In this document: positions 22,872 to 34,267 of the stretch, in pieces | Position numbering within the stretch: position 1 is the first letter of the stretch | How the letters are laid out: each line of letters starts with the position of its first letter | Notes under the pieces: model-generated | What the model saw: the letters and a program-made list of their open reading frames with translations, nothing else | Told to the model about the DNA's origin: nothing | Databases searched by the model: none | From: Anaeramoeba flamelloides | Taxonomy: Eukaryota > Metamonada > Anaeramoebidae | NCBI GenBank assembly: GCA_027625915.1 | Contig: JANTQA010000008.1 | Coordinates: 12,277,001 to 12,341,000, forward strand | DNA length: 64,000 bases | Direction of reading: 5' to 3' | Program-made: the position numbers and the translations under genes

Positions 22872-24252
22872 AAATGATCTATGTATTAGTAAAAAACCCA
22901 ACAATTTCAGAAAATATTTGTAATTTTTATAACTAAAAGAAAAAGGTTATTTATTATTTTATCAATAATGAATAAGTTCGTTAAAAGATCACAGAAAGAA
23001 AAAGAAAAAGAAAAGAATTCAATTAACCAAATATTTGTTAAACAATTCCATACTTTTATATAAAAAAATAAATTATTTCTTTTTGAATAGATAAGATATG
23101 ATTAAAGATAAAAATTTATAGGAATATTATTTAAAATCTCAAATTCTCTTTTCTAAAGTAGTATTATGGAAAAAAATAATTATTTATTTATTTTATGAGA
23201 TCTTGAGAATAATTGAATTTGGATCACATTTGTGAAGAAAATTATATTCAAATGATTACTAAAATAACTAAAATAAAATCTGGGACCATAAATTATCGGA
23301 TTTAGTATTAGATCCAAAAAAAAAAAAAAAATACTATCAAAAAATAATTAAATAAATTTCTCAAAATTCCTTTTTCTTTGGTTTTTTTATAATATTATTT
23401 TCGTCTGAAATTTTAATATTAAATATTAATAAAATAAAAATTTGTTCTTTTTTTTTTAAAATAAAATTTCAAGAGTCTATAAATTAAGGTTTACTATATC
23501 CGGAGAATTAAAATTAAATTTTCTATGTTTGGAGTTATATATTATTCTTTTTGTTCTCAGATGATCGATTTTCAATGTAACCTGAATTTTATTCCTTGTT
23601 CAAAAAAGAATTTTTATATTTAATTTCACTTTTTACTTTTTCCAAATTCTTTTTTTTAAATTGTTTGTACCCCCGTTTTTTTTTTTATTATTAAAAGCAG
23701 ATAATGTTAATAAAATATGATGATAAGTCTTGGTAAACTTGTCATAAGCAGTTCTTAAATGAACTGATCAGAAATTGAAACAAAGGGGAATGCACTAAAG
23801 TCCCGAAGAGAACTGAATTCATGTGATATAATTTGAAACAGAACTGAACTTAACTGCTACAAGTTTTAGGTATTATCTTTCCTGTTCATTATTTTAATAG
23901 TGTATTTGATACCAAGTCAGTATCGATAACCGGATAATTGTGAAAATAAGAAAAGTAAATTTACAAAATAAAATAAAAATAATTAAATTAATTACAAAAA
24001 TTGAAGATTTTCAATTTTTAAAAAAAAGAATTATTTAAAAGAAATTTTTAACTTTGTTTTTTTTTTTATTTTTGTTGAAAATATTTTGCAAATTGTGAAT
24101 ATTAAAAAAAAAAAAAAGTTAATAAAAATTAGGAATTATATATATTCTAAAAAAATAACATCTCTATAATTTTTTAGATCAGTATCAATAAAATATCAAG
24201 AAAGACCAAGAATTAAAAAGGATTCTTATTATCTTTCCTATAATAACAGAAA

Positions 24253-26094
24253 TTAATCATTATTTTTTTTTATATTTTCAGAAACTACATCTGTAGAAGA
24301 ATTAATATTTTCAGTAACAAAAGCTTTTTTTGTGATTTGTTTATTCTCAATTTGATCTTTATCTACAATAGTATTATTATTTTGCTGTCTAAATTTGTTC
24401 CAAACCTTTTCCTTTTCCTTTTCTATTTCTTTTTCAGTATCTTTTTCCTTTTCTTTTTCTTTTTCTTTTTCTTGTAATTTTTCCATTTCGTTTTCTTTTT
24501 CTTCTAATTTTTCTTTTGCTAATTTCTCTCTCTCTAATTTGTCTTTTTTCTCTTTTTCTAATTTTTCTTTTTCTTCCTTTTCTTTTTTCTCTTTTTCTAA
24601 TCTATTTTTTTCTGCAATTTCTTTTTGTTTTTTTTCAAATTTCTCTTTTTCTGATTTTTCAAATTCTTCAGTGTTTTGACATTCTTTGATTAATTCGTCA
24701 ATTGTTTCTAAACATTTCTCAGGCTCATCAAAATAATTTAAAAAATGTTGTTGGATGAGAGCCATAGACATTCTGTCCATAGGAACCTTTTCAGCAAATT
24801 GCTTGGCCAATTTAGGAAAACCCTCAAAGAATTTTAAGAATAATCTTTCGACTTGGTCTTGATCAGCTTTTTGGAATTCAATTTTTTTGTCCACTCTTCC
24901 TGGTCTAATTAAAGCAGGACTCAGTCTTTCAATATGATTTGTTGTTAAGAAAAATAATCTACCTTCTTGTACACCAACACCATCCAATGCATTCAAGAGA
25001 CCCGAAAAGGAGACTCTATTTTGATCCTGTTTTTCACTAGCTTCTCTTTGAATGAAACACGAATCGACATCCTCTAATAGGACAATACAGGGCCTGGGGG
25101 CCTTATTTAATAAAGTTAACAAGGTATCGTCATTTAATTCCTTGTTTGATAAGGACATGATACAAATTGGTAAACCAAGTTCACCTGCAATGGCTCGAAC
25201 TGTGGTTGTTTTACCGCATCCAGGGTAGCCATAAAAAAGATACCCTCTTCTGAATGGGATACCCAACCTTTCATAAACTTGTTGTCGTTGTAAAAATTTT
25301 TTGCAATCGTCTATTAAATGCTCGGCTAACCCCTTTTTCAAGATCACAAATTCCATTTTAATTGGCTTGGTAGTTGAGTTTTCACGATCCCAGCTTTCTG
25401 CCCATTGATCCATTAAATAAATGGCAGAATTTTGCTTCTCCATTTTTTTTTTCAATTCAACAACTTCCAAGATTATGTCCTTAAATAAATCCTTTTTTTG
25501 TCCGAAAACTTCAAAAGATAGTTCTTGTTTATTAGGCGAATTGTTATTGTGATTTCTTTGCCCAAAAACAAAAAAGCTTTGTTCCTTTTGGTTAATCGAG
25601 AAATCAACAGTAATTTTGGTCCCCTTATAATGAAATTTATGTGTTCCTTCTCCAATTGAAAAATATACTTGATCCAAATTACTGTTGCCACTTGAAGAAT
25701 CCAAATTATCAGACAACTCCTTTTTAGAACTCGAAATGATATTTTGGGATAATAAATTAGTATAAAATTCGTTTTCTTGAACAGACTCGCACATAACTCG
25801 CAAATTGTTTGTTTTGGAAATTTCTTCAAATTGTAAAAGCCATTTTAACATCGGACGAAAGAGATTGGTATCGCTAGAAATTGTGATTGTTGTATATATT
25901 CGATTTAATACATAATCATAGATTTCATTATACTTTCCCTTAAGGAATGTTGTAATGTACCCTGCAATGGCAATAAATAATCCTGTTTTGATGAGCAAAA
26001 ATACCTTATTCAAACTATTTTCATCTTCTCCAGTGCCTGTGTTGACAAACAGCGTACTCATAATTTGTTGAACAATATTCAAAAGAATAATCAT
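24253..26094 (-). CDS. BCS1L: BCS1-like AAA ATPase
   Basis: Intronless, 613 aa. In mitochondria BCS1 translocates the folded Rieske protein during complex III assembly. Seen: N-terminal hydrophobic segment (VFLLIKTGLFIAIAGYITTFL, about 31-51), the BCS1-specific domain (about 60-250), then the AAA module: RRGYLFYGYPGCGKTTT (Walker A near residue 285), CIVLLEDVDSCF (Walker B near 338), LLNALDGVGVQEGRLFFLTTN and ALIRPGRVDKKIEF (arginine finger near 396), followed by QQHFLNYFDEPEKCLETI, matching the BCS1 C-terminal helix. A KE-rich coiled tail of about 130 residues (about 480-613) is not found in animal BCS1 (about 420 aa). A second Met at residue 12 (MSTLFVNTG) could be the true start. If the organism lacks complex III the role would differ; that cannot be decided here. 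Confidence 0.88.
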   Translation of the reverse strand: MIILLNIVQQIMSTLFVNTGTGEDENSLNKVFLLIKTGLFIAIAGYITTFLKGKYNEIYDYVLNRIYTTITISSDTNLFRPMLKWLLQFEEISKTNNLRVMCESVQENEFYTNLLSQNIISSSKKELSDNLDSSSGNSNLDQVYFSIGEGTHKFHYKGTKITVDFSINQKEQSFFVFGQRNHNNNSPNKQELSFEVFGQKKDLFKDIILEVVELKKKMEKQNSAIYLMDQWAESWDRENSTTKPIKMEFVILKKGLAEHLIDDCKKFLQRQQVYERLGIPFRRGYLFYGYPGCGKTTTVRAIAGELGLPICIMSLSNKELNDDTLLTLLNKAPRPCIVLLEDVDSCFIQREASEKQDQNRVSFSGLLNALDGVGVQEGRLFFLTTNHIERLSPALIRPGRVDKKIEFQKADQDQVERLFLKFFEGFPKLAKQFAEKVPMDRMSMALIQQHFLNYFDEPEKCLETIDELIKECQNTEEFEKSEKEKFEKKQKEIAEKNRLEKEKKEKEEKEKLEKEKKDKLEREKLAKEKLEEKENEMEKLQEKEKEKEKEKDTEKEIEKEKEKVWNKFRQQNNNTIVDKDQIENKQITKKAFVTENINSSTDVVSENIKKNND

Positions 26095-27022
26095 TTTAAG
26101 TTCTAATTCAAATGATTATAAAATCAAATGAAAAAAAATATGATTTATCGGTGCACATGATTCCTTTTTTAATCCTTTTCATTTTTCTGATTAATTATTG
26201 TATTGAATTGTTTGTTTTGGGATACATTGAACAATTTCATCTATCACCAAGTTTTTGGTTTTTTTTTTCTTTTTAGAAACTTTGATTTTTGATCGAGAGA
26301 ACTCATAAATTAATATTTTTTATTATTCAGTTTCACAATTTCAATATTTAAGTGTGTTCAAATTCAGATCCAAGGACAATACTTTACATTGTTTTAGAAG
26401 AAAAATCGGCTTTGGGAAAAATTTTAAAAAAAACAGTTTAAATTTGAATCTTTTTATTTTTTTTTATATTTTCAGTTAATGAAATAATAATTGGAAAATT
26501 ATAATTGAATAGATACCTTTTCTGGTCTTTGAGTCTAAATCCTGAAATTTCAAATCTTTTTAAAGTTAAAAATAAATTTTAAAATATTGTTTTTGAAGGA
26601 AAAAATTGAAAAAGAGATTAAAAATATTCAATATTTTATGAGAGTTTTGAGTTTCAAAGAGAAGGGGTTTACTCAACTACACCTCCAAATCTATTTGTGA
26701 TTAAATATGTTTTTGAAATAAGATATAAAAATTCATGATCAGAAAAAGCTTTTTTAAAGTATTATGGGATAAATCACAAATTAAATAGTTTGGTAACAGA
26801 TCTTTTTGTTTTCTCAAACACCCAACACAATTTAACTGATTTTTCAAGTTAACAAGATATTCTTCTTTTTATTAACTGTTGAAAACTATTTGTGCAACAA
26901 AATTAAATTTAAAGATTTTTCAGGAAAAAATTATTTTTAATAAGTTTTAAATAAAACTCTCGAGAAAAATCAAAAATAATTTTAACAGTTAGGATATTGA
27001 TTTTTCTAGATTTAAATTTACA

Positions 27023-27277
27023 GTAGTGATATTATTGGTGTTGTTGAAATTCCAGCAATAAAGTTTAAGAAACCAAGACTCAAAGATATACATCTTGAAC
27101 TTTATCATGACTTTTTCAATTCAAAAAAATTTGTAATAAATGTGATTGACTCCATTCTAAAGATATGTAGAAAAATGATGAGAAAAATAATGATACACCA
27201 AAATATTCCAAAGGGTATAAGTATCGATATGTGCACTAAAAGAAGTAACATAACTACGGAAAGGGTTAAAAAGTGAC
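27023..27277 (+). pseudogene. Orphan coding-like fragment, unrecognised
   Basis: After a splice-acceptor-like TTTAAATTTACAG, an 83-codon frame reads SDIIGVVEIPAIKFKKPRL, then KDIHLELYHDFFNSKKF, VINVIDSILKICRKMMRKI and a basic end TTERVKK with a stop. Its composition is less A/T-biased than the flanks. There is no ATG, and I see no matching upstream exon. It may be a last exon of an unseen gene or a relic of a transposon protein. Confidence 0.3.
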
Positions 27278-29070
27278 AATATATATATAATGATATTATT
27301 TTTTTTTTAATTCAAAATATAATTATTGATCTAAAACTTGTAGGAAAAAAGATCCTCAATTATTTTATTATTTTGTAGGATTAGAAATAGATTCAAAACC
27401 AAGAATTTCTAATTTTATGGGTTTGTATCTATTTGATAGATTGAAAATCCGATTTGGTCAATTTTTACTTCGTTTTTACAAATTATTCTTGGAGAATGTT
27501 TATTATTTTTAAAAAAGTTTCCTTTTGTGTTATCAAAATATCAATTGAGTGAATTTTTTTTTTGTATTGGATGAAATATAAATAATCCATAAAATTATTC
27601 AATAATATAAATTGATTTAAATATTTGTTTTTTTTACTTCATTATATAATTTTTTTTTAAGAATTATTTCAATTTGATTTTTTTTTTTTATTATAAAACT
27701 TTTTACTTTTTCAAAAGTTTTTTGTGTAAATATTTTACTATTTCGAATAATATTCCTTAACTATTTAATTTCTGATATTTTTTTTTGATTTTAGTGATTT
27801 TTGGATATTGGAATTCATTCCAAACTCTTGGATATTTTTTACATCAATATTATTTTTTTGTCAATTTCTGAAAATAGTCATCTTGGAAAACAAATTAAAT
27901 CATCTAAAAGGTTTTGAACATGTTTTACAAGTTTTTTGATTTTTTCTAAAAAAAATCTAGGAAATATATATAATATAGATGATTGGGGTAATTATTGATA
28001 AACTCTTATGCTAACCTTTTTTGTTATATTTTTGTTTACAAATTTTGTTTTTTTTTTTCATTTTTAATCTAAACTCAATTTCTTTCAAAGTTGGCAGTTA
28101 AAAACAAACTATTCACTTTTTATCAAAGAATCCACCAATAATTGATTTAATAGAAACTTGATGAAATAACTAATTATATATTAGTGTTGGTAATAGAAAA
28201 AAAAAATATTAAAAAACTAAAAATTTTCAAAAAAAAAAAAAAAAATGGTATAAACTTTTTTGAGTCCCTATCATTGGAACTTCTAGATGAATAATTTCTC
28301 AATTTCTGTCAAAAAATATATATGTCGACTCAAAATATTTTTAAGGGAAAATCTATTTTTTTCAAAGAAATTAATTTTTCTCAATTTTATTAATGCATAT
28401 TTTGGTTTTCAATCTTTTTTAAAATTGGATTAATTCAAAATTAAAAAAGAGAATTAAAAAAACCAAAGTAATATAAAAAATTATTGAAATTCAAATAATG
28501 ATCTGAACTAAACATTGAATTTTTATTTTAAGGAGGGTATTGTATAAATTTCATTGAATTTATTAGAATTAAGATAGTAAAAACAGGCACTGTTGACCGG
28601 GAAATAGTTTATTCGTAAAAAATTCCCTCTTTAATTAAAAATATCTTGATATAATAATCATACAAATTTACAAAAAAAAATATTTAAAATAGAAGGGATC
28701 TGTTTCTATCTTAAAACTAAGTAAGTTTGCAAATTATCTTAATAGATATTCATTTGTTTATGATAAGGATAAAACAAAAACAAGATCTCATTATTTATGT
28801 AAATAATATTTAAACTTTGAAATCTATGAATATATCGATTATTTTTTAAGGGGTTTTTGATTCAATAAAGAAAATAAAATAACTTCGATTAAAGATTTAA
28901 TTCAAATTAAGAAAAATAATAAGAATAATATTCTTTGATATTATTTAAAATAAAGAATCATTATTTATTATATTATTAGTTATTGGTAAAGAGAATTATG
29001 ATTCTTTATTGAAATTTCAAAACAAAAATCTAGAAATTAGGAGAAGTGCATTGAAGTTCCGTAAAGTTCT

Positions 29071-29235
29071 TAGGTTTTCCAGGATTAGAAGAATATTATG
29101 GGAAAAATCAAAGATTTAACCCAATTCTTTTGAATTCTGGAAAACCTAACGGCGGTATTTAAAAAAAAAAGAGATAAAACCAAAAATTAATTTAATTTTC
29201 AGTTTATTTCATAAATCAAAAAAAACTAAATACCA
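29071..29235. repeat. Double-hairpin foldback element S1
   Basis: Two adjacent hairpins: TAGGTTTTCCAGGATT against CTGGAAAACCTA, then GGTATTTAAAAAAAA...AAATACC enclosing ACCAAAAATTAATTTAATTT. The same pair in the same order is at 34620-34780 and in reverse at 42898-43075. Confidence 0.65.
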
Positions 29236-29512
29236 TAAGAGGAAATTAATTTCCTCTGGTCAAAACAAAAAAAAAAAAAATATAATTTTTACTTAATAAT
29301 AAAATTAGTAAATTCATTTAATATATTATTCAATAATATTTATATTAGATTTTAGTTGCCTTTATATTACGTAACAGTGATAAAATTGCATTTTAATTTG
29401 AAAATAATTAAATTAGAGTATGTTATCTTTGGATATTAATCTCTTAAGAAATCATTGTTTTGTATTTTTGTATCAAAATTGTACCTTCAAAAAAAAAAAA
29501 AAAAAAAAAATA

Positions 29513-29709
29513 CAGTCAGTTCCACTTTTAAGGCACAAACTTTCAACGAAATTTAAGGTACAAAAAAATCTCAAATTAAGGCACAAAATTTGGAATTTTA
29601 TATTTTACTATTTATTTTTACTAGAATTAGAATTTTTTGCCTTAATTTGAGATTTTTTTTGTACCTTAAAATTCGTTGAAAATTTGTGCCTTAAAAGTGA
29701 AACTGACTG
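29513..29709. mobile_element. TA-flanked 197-bp MITE, family D, copy 1
   Basis: Begins CAGTCAGTTCCACTTTTAAG and ends in its reverse complement, with about 80-bp arms and TA on both sides. CAGT ends with TA flanks are typical of Tc1/mariner-derived MITEs. Four more copies are in the window. Confidence 0.88.
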
Positions 29710-29759
29710 TAATAATAATTTACTTTCTAACATAAACTAAAATTCAAATTTTTTCACAC

Positions 29760-30275
29760 AGTTAAAACTGTTGTATGAATCACAATAATATAATTTTATT
29801 TAAATTTGGAAATAAATCTGATTTAATCAAAATATTTTTATCATTTTTTTGTTTTTTATTTTAGGCTTTCATTTCTTTTTCCAATTATATAATAGTTCAC
29901 ATTGATCATCAAAATTTTTTTGAACAATTGAATTATGTTAAAGTTGAGTTGTTTAGAATAGAAGAGCTCAAATAAGATTAGTAAAGGATATCTAACCTTT
30001 TGATCATTCAATAATCCTAATAGAATTTAAACAAATTAACGAATGTGTATTTTTTGTTTTGCCCATCTCCAAACTTTTTAACACTCTCGTTACTTATTAG
30101 TATTGATAATAATTTATTATTTTGTTTTGTTAGTATTGTAATTTATAAACAAGTGTTAACATTTCAAATAGTGGGGGATTCTAATTTGGTATTTCTTCTT
30201 GATTTGATTAAATAAGAATTACTTTAAAAAAATTCAAATTTTGGTGTTTTAAAAATTTTGAATTGGGATTTAGAT
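29760..30275 (+). repeat. Repeat family M, uninterrupted copy
   Basis: About 515 bp matching 50860-51191 plus 51871-52050, i.e. the same repeat without the TTAA element found there. A partial reverse copy is at 37250-37460. Shared blocks include ATATCTAACCTTTTGAT and GGTATTTCTTCT. Confidence 0.65.
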
Positions 30276-30326
30276 ACCTCCCAAAAGGTAACATAGGATT
30301 TTTATTGAAAAAGTTTTTTTGATATC

Positions 30327-30854
30327 AACTAATTTTGAGAAGAAAAAACTTATTCTATAACCAATGTGAGACAAAATATAAAAGTCCAATGAAAAAAAAA
30401 TATTTTTTTTACAAGATTCTAAACTCCATTTCAAAATTATTAGCTGATTTAAAAACAAATTTCAAAAATAAATATTTCAATAAATTTAAGTTACCTATTA
30501 TAATAAAAAAATTATAATATTAATATTCAGCTCTATAAACTAGAAATATTAATTAAATATTAAAAAATAAAATAATAAAAAGTAAAAAAAAAATATATAA
30601 AAAAATTGGGTCATTTATTTTGAAATTCAGTTTATTTTATCACTTAGTTTTGTATGATTTAATTAAAAAAAAACTTAACCTGATTATTTTATAAGGAAGA
30701 GTTATAATATTTTTTTGAAATATAAAAGTTCTTTGACAAAGTTAATCTTTGATTAAATCACACAAGACTCAATTAAAAAAAAACATTTTTTATTGGAGTT
30801 TTATATTTCGCCTCACATTGGTTATAGAATAAGTTTTTTCTTCTCAAAATGAGT
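30327..30854. mobile_element. Inverted-repeat element R, about 525 bp
   Basis: Left arm 30331-30400 (ATTTTGAGAAGAAAAAACTT, then ATTCTATAACCAATGTGAG) is matched in reverse by 30783-30850. The interior is non-coding. Small frames on both strands here are by-products of the arms. Confidence 0.7.
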
Positions 30855-31776
30855 TTATTAAAAACAATCTAAAAATAAAAATATAATCTGACTACTTATC
30901 TAAAAGCCGAGACTACAAACCAGAAAATGAAATTAACCACGCACAAAGAAAAAAAAAGATCCTTTCTCTCATAAACCACAGAGTACCTTAAAAAAAAAAT
31001 TTCAATAGTTCATTGGAATTGAAAAAAAAGCGATTGGTATATCTGTAAATAAAACTATTTATTCTTTTTAAAATTTAGATATTTCAAAGCTTTTTTTGGG
31101 CAATCTAAAAAGGTTTGACAAAGTTCATCCTAAAATTAAGCGAAGAGGATACCTTTATCGAAGTCTGTCAACGGTTTTATTTGTATTTGAAAAAAGCTTT
31201 TTTTTACCAGAATTTTTAAAAATAACTCAATAAAAAAAAAAAAGAAATCTTTTGTTTGTAAATTAAAACAAGATAAGATCGAATTTCGTTTAGTGAAAAA
31301 AAAGTGCTGTTTCCCCTTTAAATATGTAAATTATAAATAAATCAAAAAAAATAGAAAGAAGATTTTTTAGCTTTTTTTCAAAAATATCCACAAAAGACAT
31401 TCAGAACAACAAAAAAGGAACTTTACTTTCGCTAATTTGAAAATTCTGAAAACAACAAGCTGTTGTTATTAAGTACCAAACTGCACATACTTCACTTTTA
31501 ATAATAATATTGAATCAAAAATTAAGCAATATTCGTTCTTCAAAAAACAAATCGTTGACAAAATGAAAGAATTTTTTCGAACCAACAAATTGTATAAGGT
31601 AAAAAGTGAAAAAAAAGTGGAGCAACAATTATACACAGCCTGAATAAAAAAAATAACTGATCATTAAAACATCAGTTGCTCATTAAAAGAAGTCAACCAA
31701 AATACAAAAGAAAGGTTTATTAGTAAACAAATTTCCCTTCCAATTATTGTACAAAATTGTAACAAAATCATTAGTT

Positions 31777-31818
31777 ATGAATAATAAATCAACACAATTA
31801 ACTGAAAATATTAAGACA
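31777..31818 (+). CDS. Candidate first exon of the ankyrin-kinase gene
   Basis: ATG followed by 13 codons (NNKSTQLTENIKT) and a GTAAAT donor, phase 0. It would splice to TTG at 32177, after CTCAAAAAG, giving ...NIKT/LSTKIKLG. Inferred only because the main frame lacks an ATG; other upstream starts are possible. Confidence 0.3.
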
Positions 31819-32158
31819 GTAAATCAAATAAATGAAATTCAAGTTCGATTGACAGTTTCCTACAAGATTTAGGCATTAGGAATTCTGAGGAGTGAAAAAA
31901 AGAGAATTACCATTTTTTTTTAACAGTTTAAATAGTAAAAGATTTTTCTTTTTTAATTCTCCATTTTCACGACAAGTAAAAACTCAATCCAAAGAAATTG
32001 AAGTTACCTTTCTGTGTTATTCTTCTGGCTGTAATCGTACACAAGCACGTAGCGTCACAAGAATTACGGAATTCGAATTTTTATATTTTTTTTTGATTTT
32101 TATTTTTTTTTGATCAAAAGCGGATCAAGAAAATCTCTAAACAAGACAAAACACTATT

Positions 32159-33445
32159 TTGACAACCCTCAAAAAGTTGAGTACAAAGATAAAATTAGGG
32201 GTCGATTCAACTTTCAAAGTTGCTGAGCAGTCCACTGAAACAATTTCATTGAAGCTTACGAATATTGTTGATTTAATTTATTCGAACAAGCTCGAACAAA
32301 TCGAGGAACTGTTCAACGATGAAAAGTTCCATATCGATCAAATCATTTATGATCGATCGGTATTACATTGGTCGTGTTGTGCTGGAAAGATCAGTGTTGT
32401 GAAGTTTCTTCTTGAAAACGGCGCGAGGTGTGACACGTTCGATAGCTACAACCAAACGCCGCTACAGGAGGTTTCGTCGCAAGGAAGAGCAGATTTGATT
32501 GCGCTTTTGTTGAAACACGGCGCGACGCTTGATCAGGGCATCAGCAACGGCTTCACAGCGCTGCACTATTCAATCTTCTCAAGACGGGTAAATGCCTGTG
32601 AGGTTTTGATCAAAGCAGGAGCGGACGTTAATGTTCTCTGCAAAAAGGGTGCTTGTTTGCCGATCCATTTGGCCTGCCAATTGGGGAGGATTGATCTGAT
32701 TGAGGTGCTTCTGGATCACAAGGCAAACGTGGACAGCCTCTCCAAGAATAATTATACCCCCTTGTACTATGCAATAGAGTGCTCGTCCTTTTCGAGTGTC
32801 GAATTGTTATTAATGAAAGGGGCAAATCCCAATTTGCCCTTTGGGAAGCAAAAGGAAACCCCATTGCATTTCACCTGCCAATTAAACAATCAAAAATTAT
32901 GTATCTTGCTCCTCAAATATGGCGCCGATCCTCTCGTTAAGGACAGCTATGGCGAGACACCAGTAACACTTGCACTCGAACCGTTTAAATCAAAATTAAT
33001 TCAATTTTCAAAAATGTTCATAGATTATTCAGCTTCTTGTATGATTCATTTCATTGACGAATACAAGTCATGCTTAAATTTACATAAAACCAATTTGATC
33101 ATAAATACCAAGGAATTGGTTTGGTTCGAAAAAATTGGTTCGGGTGCCTTTAGCAAGGTCTATAGAGGATCATATAAAAATGAAATTGTCGCAATAAAAA
33201 CCTTAACATCACATAAAAGTGCTTTAAACAAAAAATTGTTTGATCGTGAAATTGCTTTATATAGCAAATGCGATCACAAAAATATTATCAAATTAATTGG
33301 CTATAATTATAAATCAAATAAGGTCACAAGAATCAGTAAGAGTGATAATAATACTCAAAGCAATTCAGAAAACAGAAGCCGTTTTGAGAATTTCAATATT
33401 ATTATTAATGATAATTATAATAATAAAAATAATGAGAACAATAAC

Positions 33446-33481
<36 letters not shown>

Positions 33482-34267
33482 GACAATGAGAATAATAGTA
33501 ATAGTAAAAATAACTATAAGAAATCGATTTACAAATTCAGGGATTATTCACAACTCCAAAAAAAAAAAAAAAAAAAATCTCGGTTAAGCCAAGAACAAAT
33601 TATAACAACCCAAAATAAATCTCCAAAAAAAATATCAAAAACAATATATTATTTCTTATTAGAATATTGCACTTCCTCTCTTGATCGTTTAATAAAATTT
33701 TATTCTGAAAATGATTTAAAATTTCCCAAAGATCGTATTTTGAAAATTGTGAAGGGAATAGCAAATGGGATGAATTATTTACATGATCACAAGATTGTTC
33801 ACCGTGATTTGAAACCCTCAAATATCTTTTTAAAGGGGCTAGATCAAGTTAAAATTGCAGACTTTGGACTCAGTAGGTTTTTTGAAGACGAACTCAAGGA
33901 GGAAACGAGTAAAAACATTAATTTAAGTCCAAATTTAAAAATATTTAAGGATCCAATGACAGTAAGAATTGGGACAGATCTGTACATGGCGCCAGAAATG
34001 ATGAACTCTGAACAAAGTAAATGTTCCTTCTCAGTAGATGTCTTTAGCTTTGGTCTGGTAGTATGGGAAATACTAAACCTTCAAAAGCCCGTTGTAATTA
34101 GCAAATTAAGCAGATTAAAAAAACCAATGTCAGAGAGTATCAAGATAAACAATCTTTCTGATACATATCCAAAATTATCAAATCTTGTTTCACAATGTTT
34201 AAAACAAGATCCGAAAGAGAGGCCAAATTTTAATCAGATTTGTACAATTGTACATCAAATAAAATAA
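32159..34267 (+). CDS. Ankyrin-repeat protein kinase of the TKL/Raf-like type
   Basis: An open frame of about 700 codons has no in-frame ATG before the ankyrin repeats; its first usable codon follows a TAA. Translation must therefore begin in an upstream exon, with the body probably entered at 32177. The N-terminal half has about six or seven ankyrin repeats (SVLHWSCCAGKISVVKFLLE, TALHYSIF, PIHLACQLGRIDLIEVLL, TPLHFTCQLNN). Then a kinase: IGSGAFSKVYRG (P-loop), VAIKTL (catalytic Lys), an Asn-rich insertion of about 100 residues with a poly-N run before the hinge YYFLLEYC, HRDLKPSN (33800-33823), ADFGLSR (about 33859-33879), GTDLYMAPEM, DVFSFGLVVWEIL and DPKERP. All catalytic residues are present and HRDLKPSN indicates Ser/Thr specificity. 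Such kinases are common in amoebae; substrate unknown. The first ankyrin repeats are clearly more GC-rich than the rest. Confidence 0.88.

Larger units (their letters stand above)
21609..24252. other. Intergenic between convergent SmD1 and BCS1-like genes
   Basis: Contains both 3' flanks, a left half of a family A MITE (from 22063), a short coding-like fragment (22743-22871) and a K-like repeat near 23640-23890. The rest is A/T-rich filler. Confidence 0.5.
26095..31776. other. Intergenic, repeat-rich, 5.7 kb
   Basis: Between the divergent BCS1-like and ankyrin-kinase genes. It holds a coding-like fragment (27023-27277), double-hairpin element S1 (29071-29235), MITE D1 (29513-29709), repeat M1 (29760-30275) and inverted-repeat element R (30327-30854). 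No complete gene seen. Confidence 0.5.

Noticed and set aside
24395-24679. Plus-strand Ser/Phe repeat frame
   Set aside because: Antisense of the BCS1-like charged tail.
31892-32113. 73-codon frame just upstream of the ankyrin-kinase
   Set aside because: Ends in poly-Phe from T-runs and is out of frame with the kinase; possibly leader or intron sequence. I saw no junction that would join it in frame.
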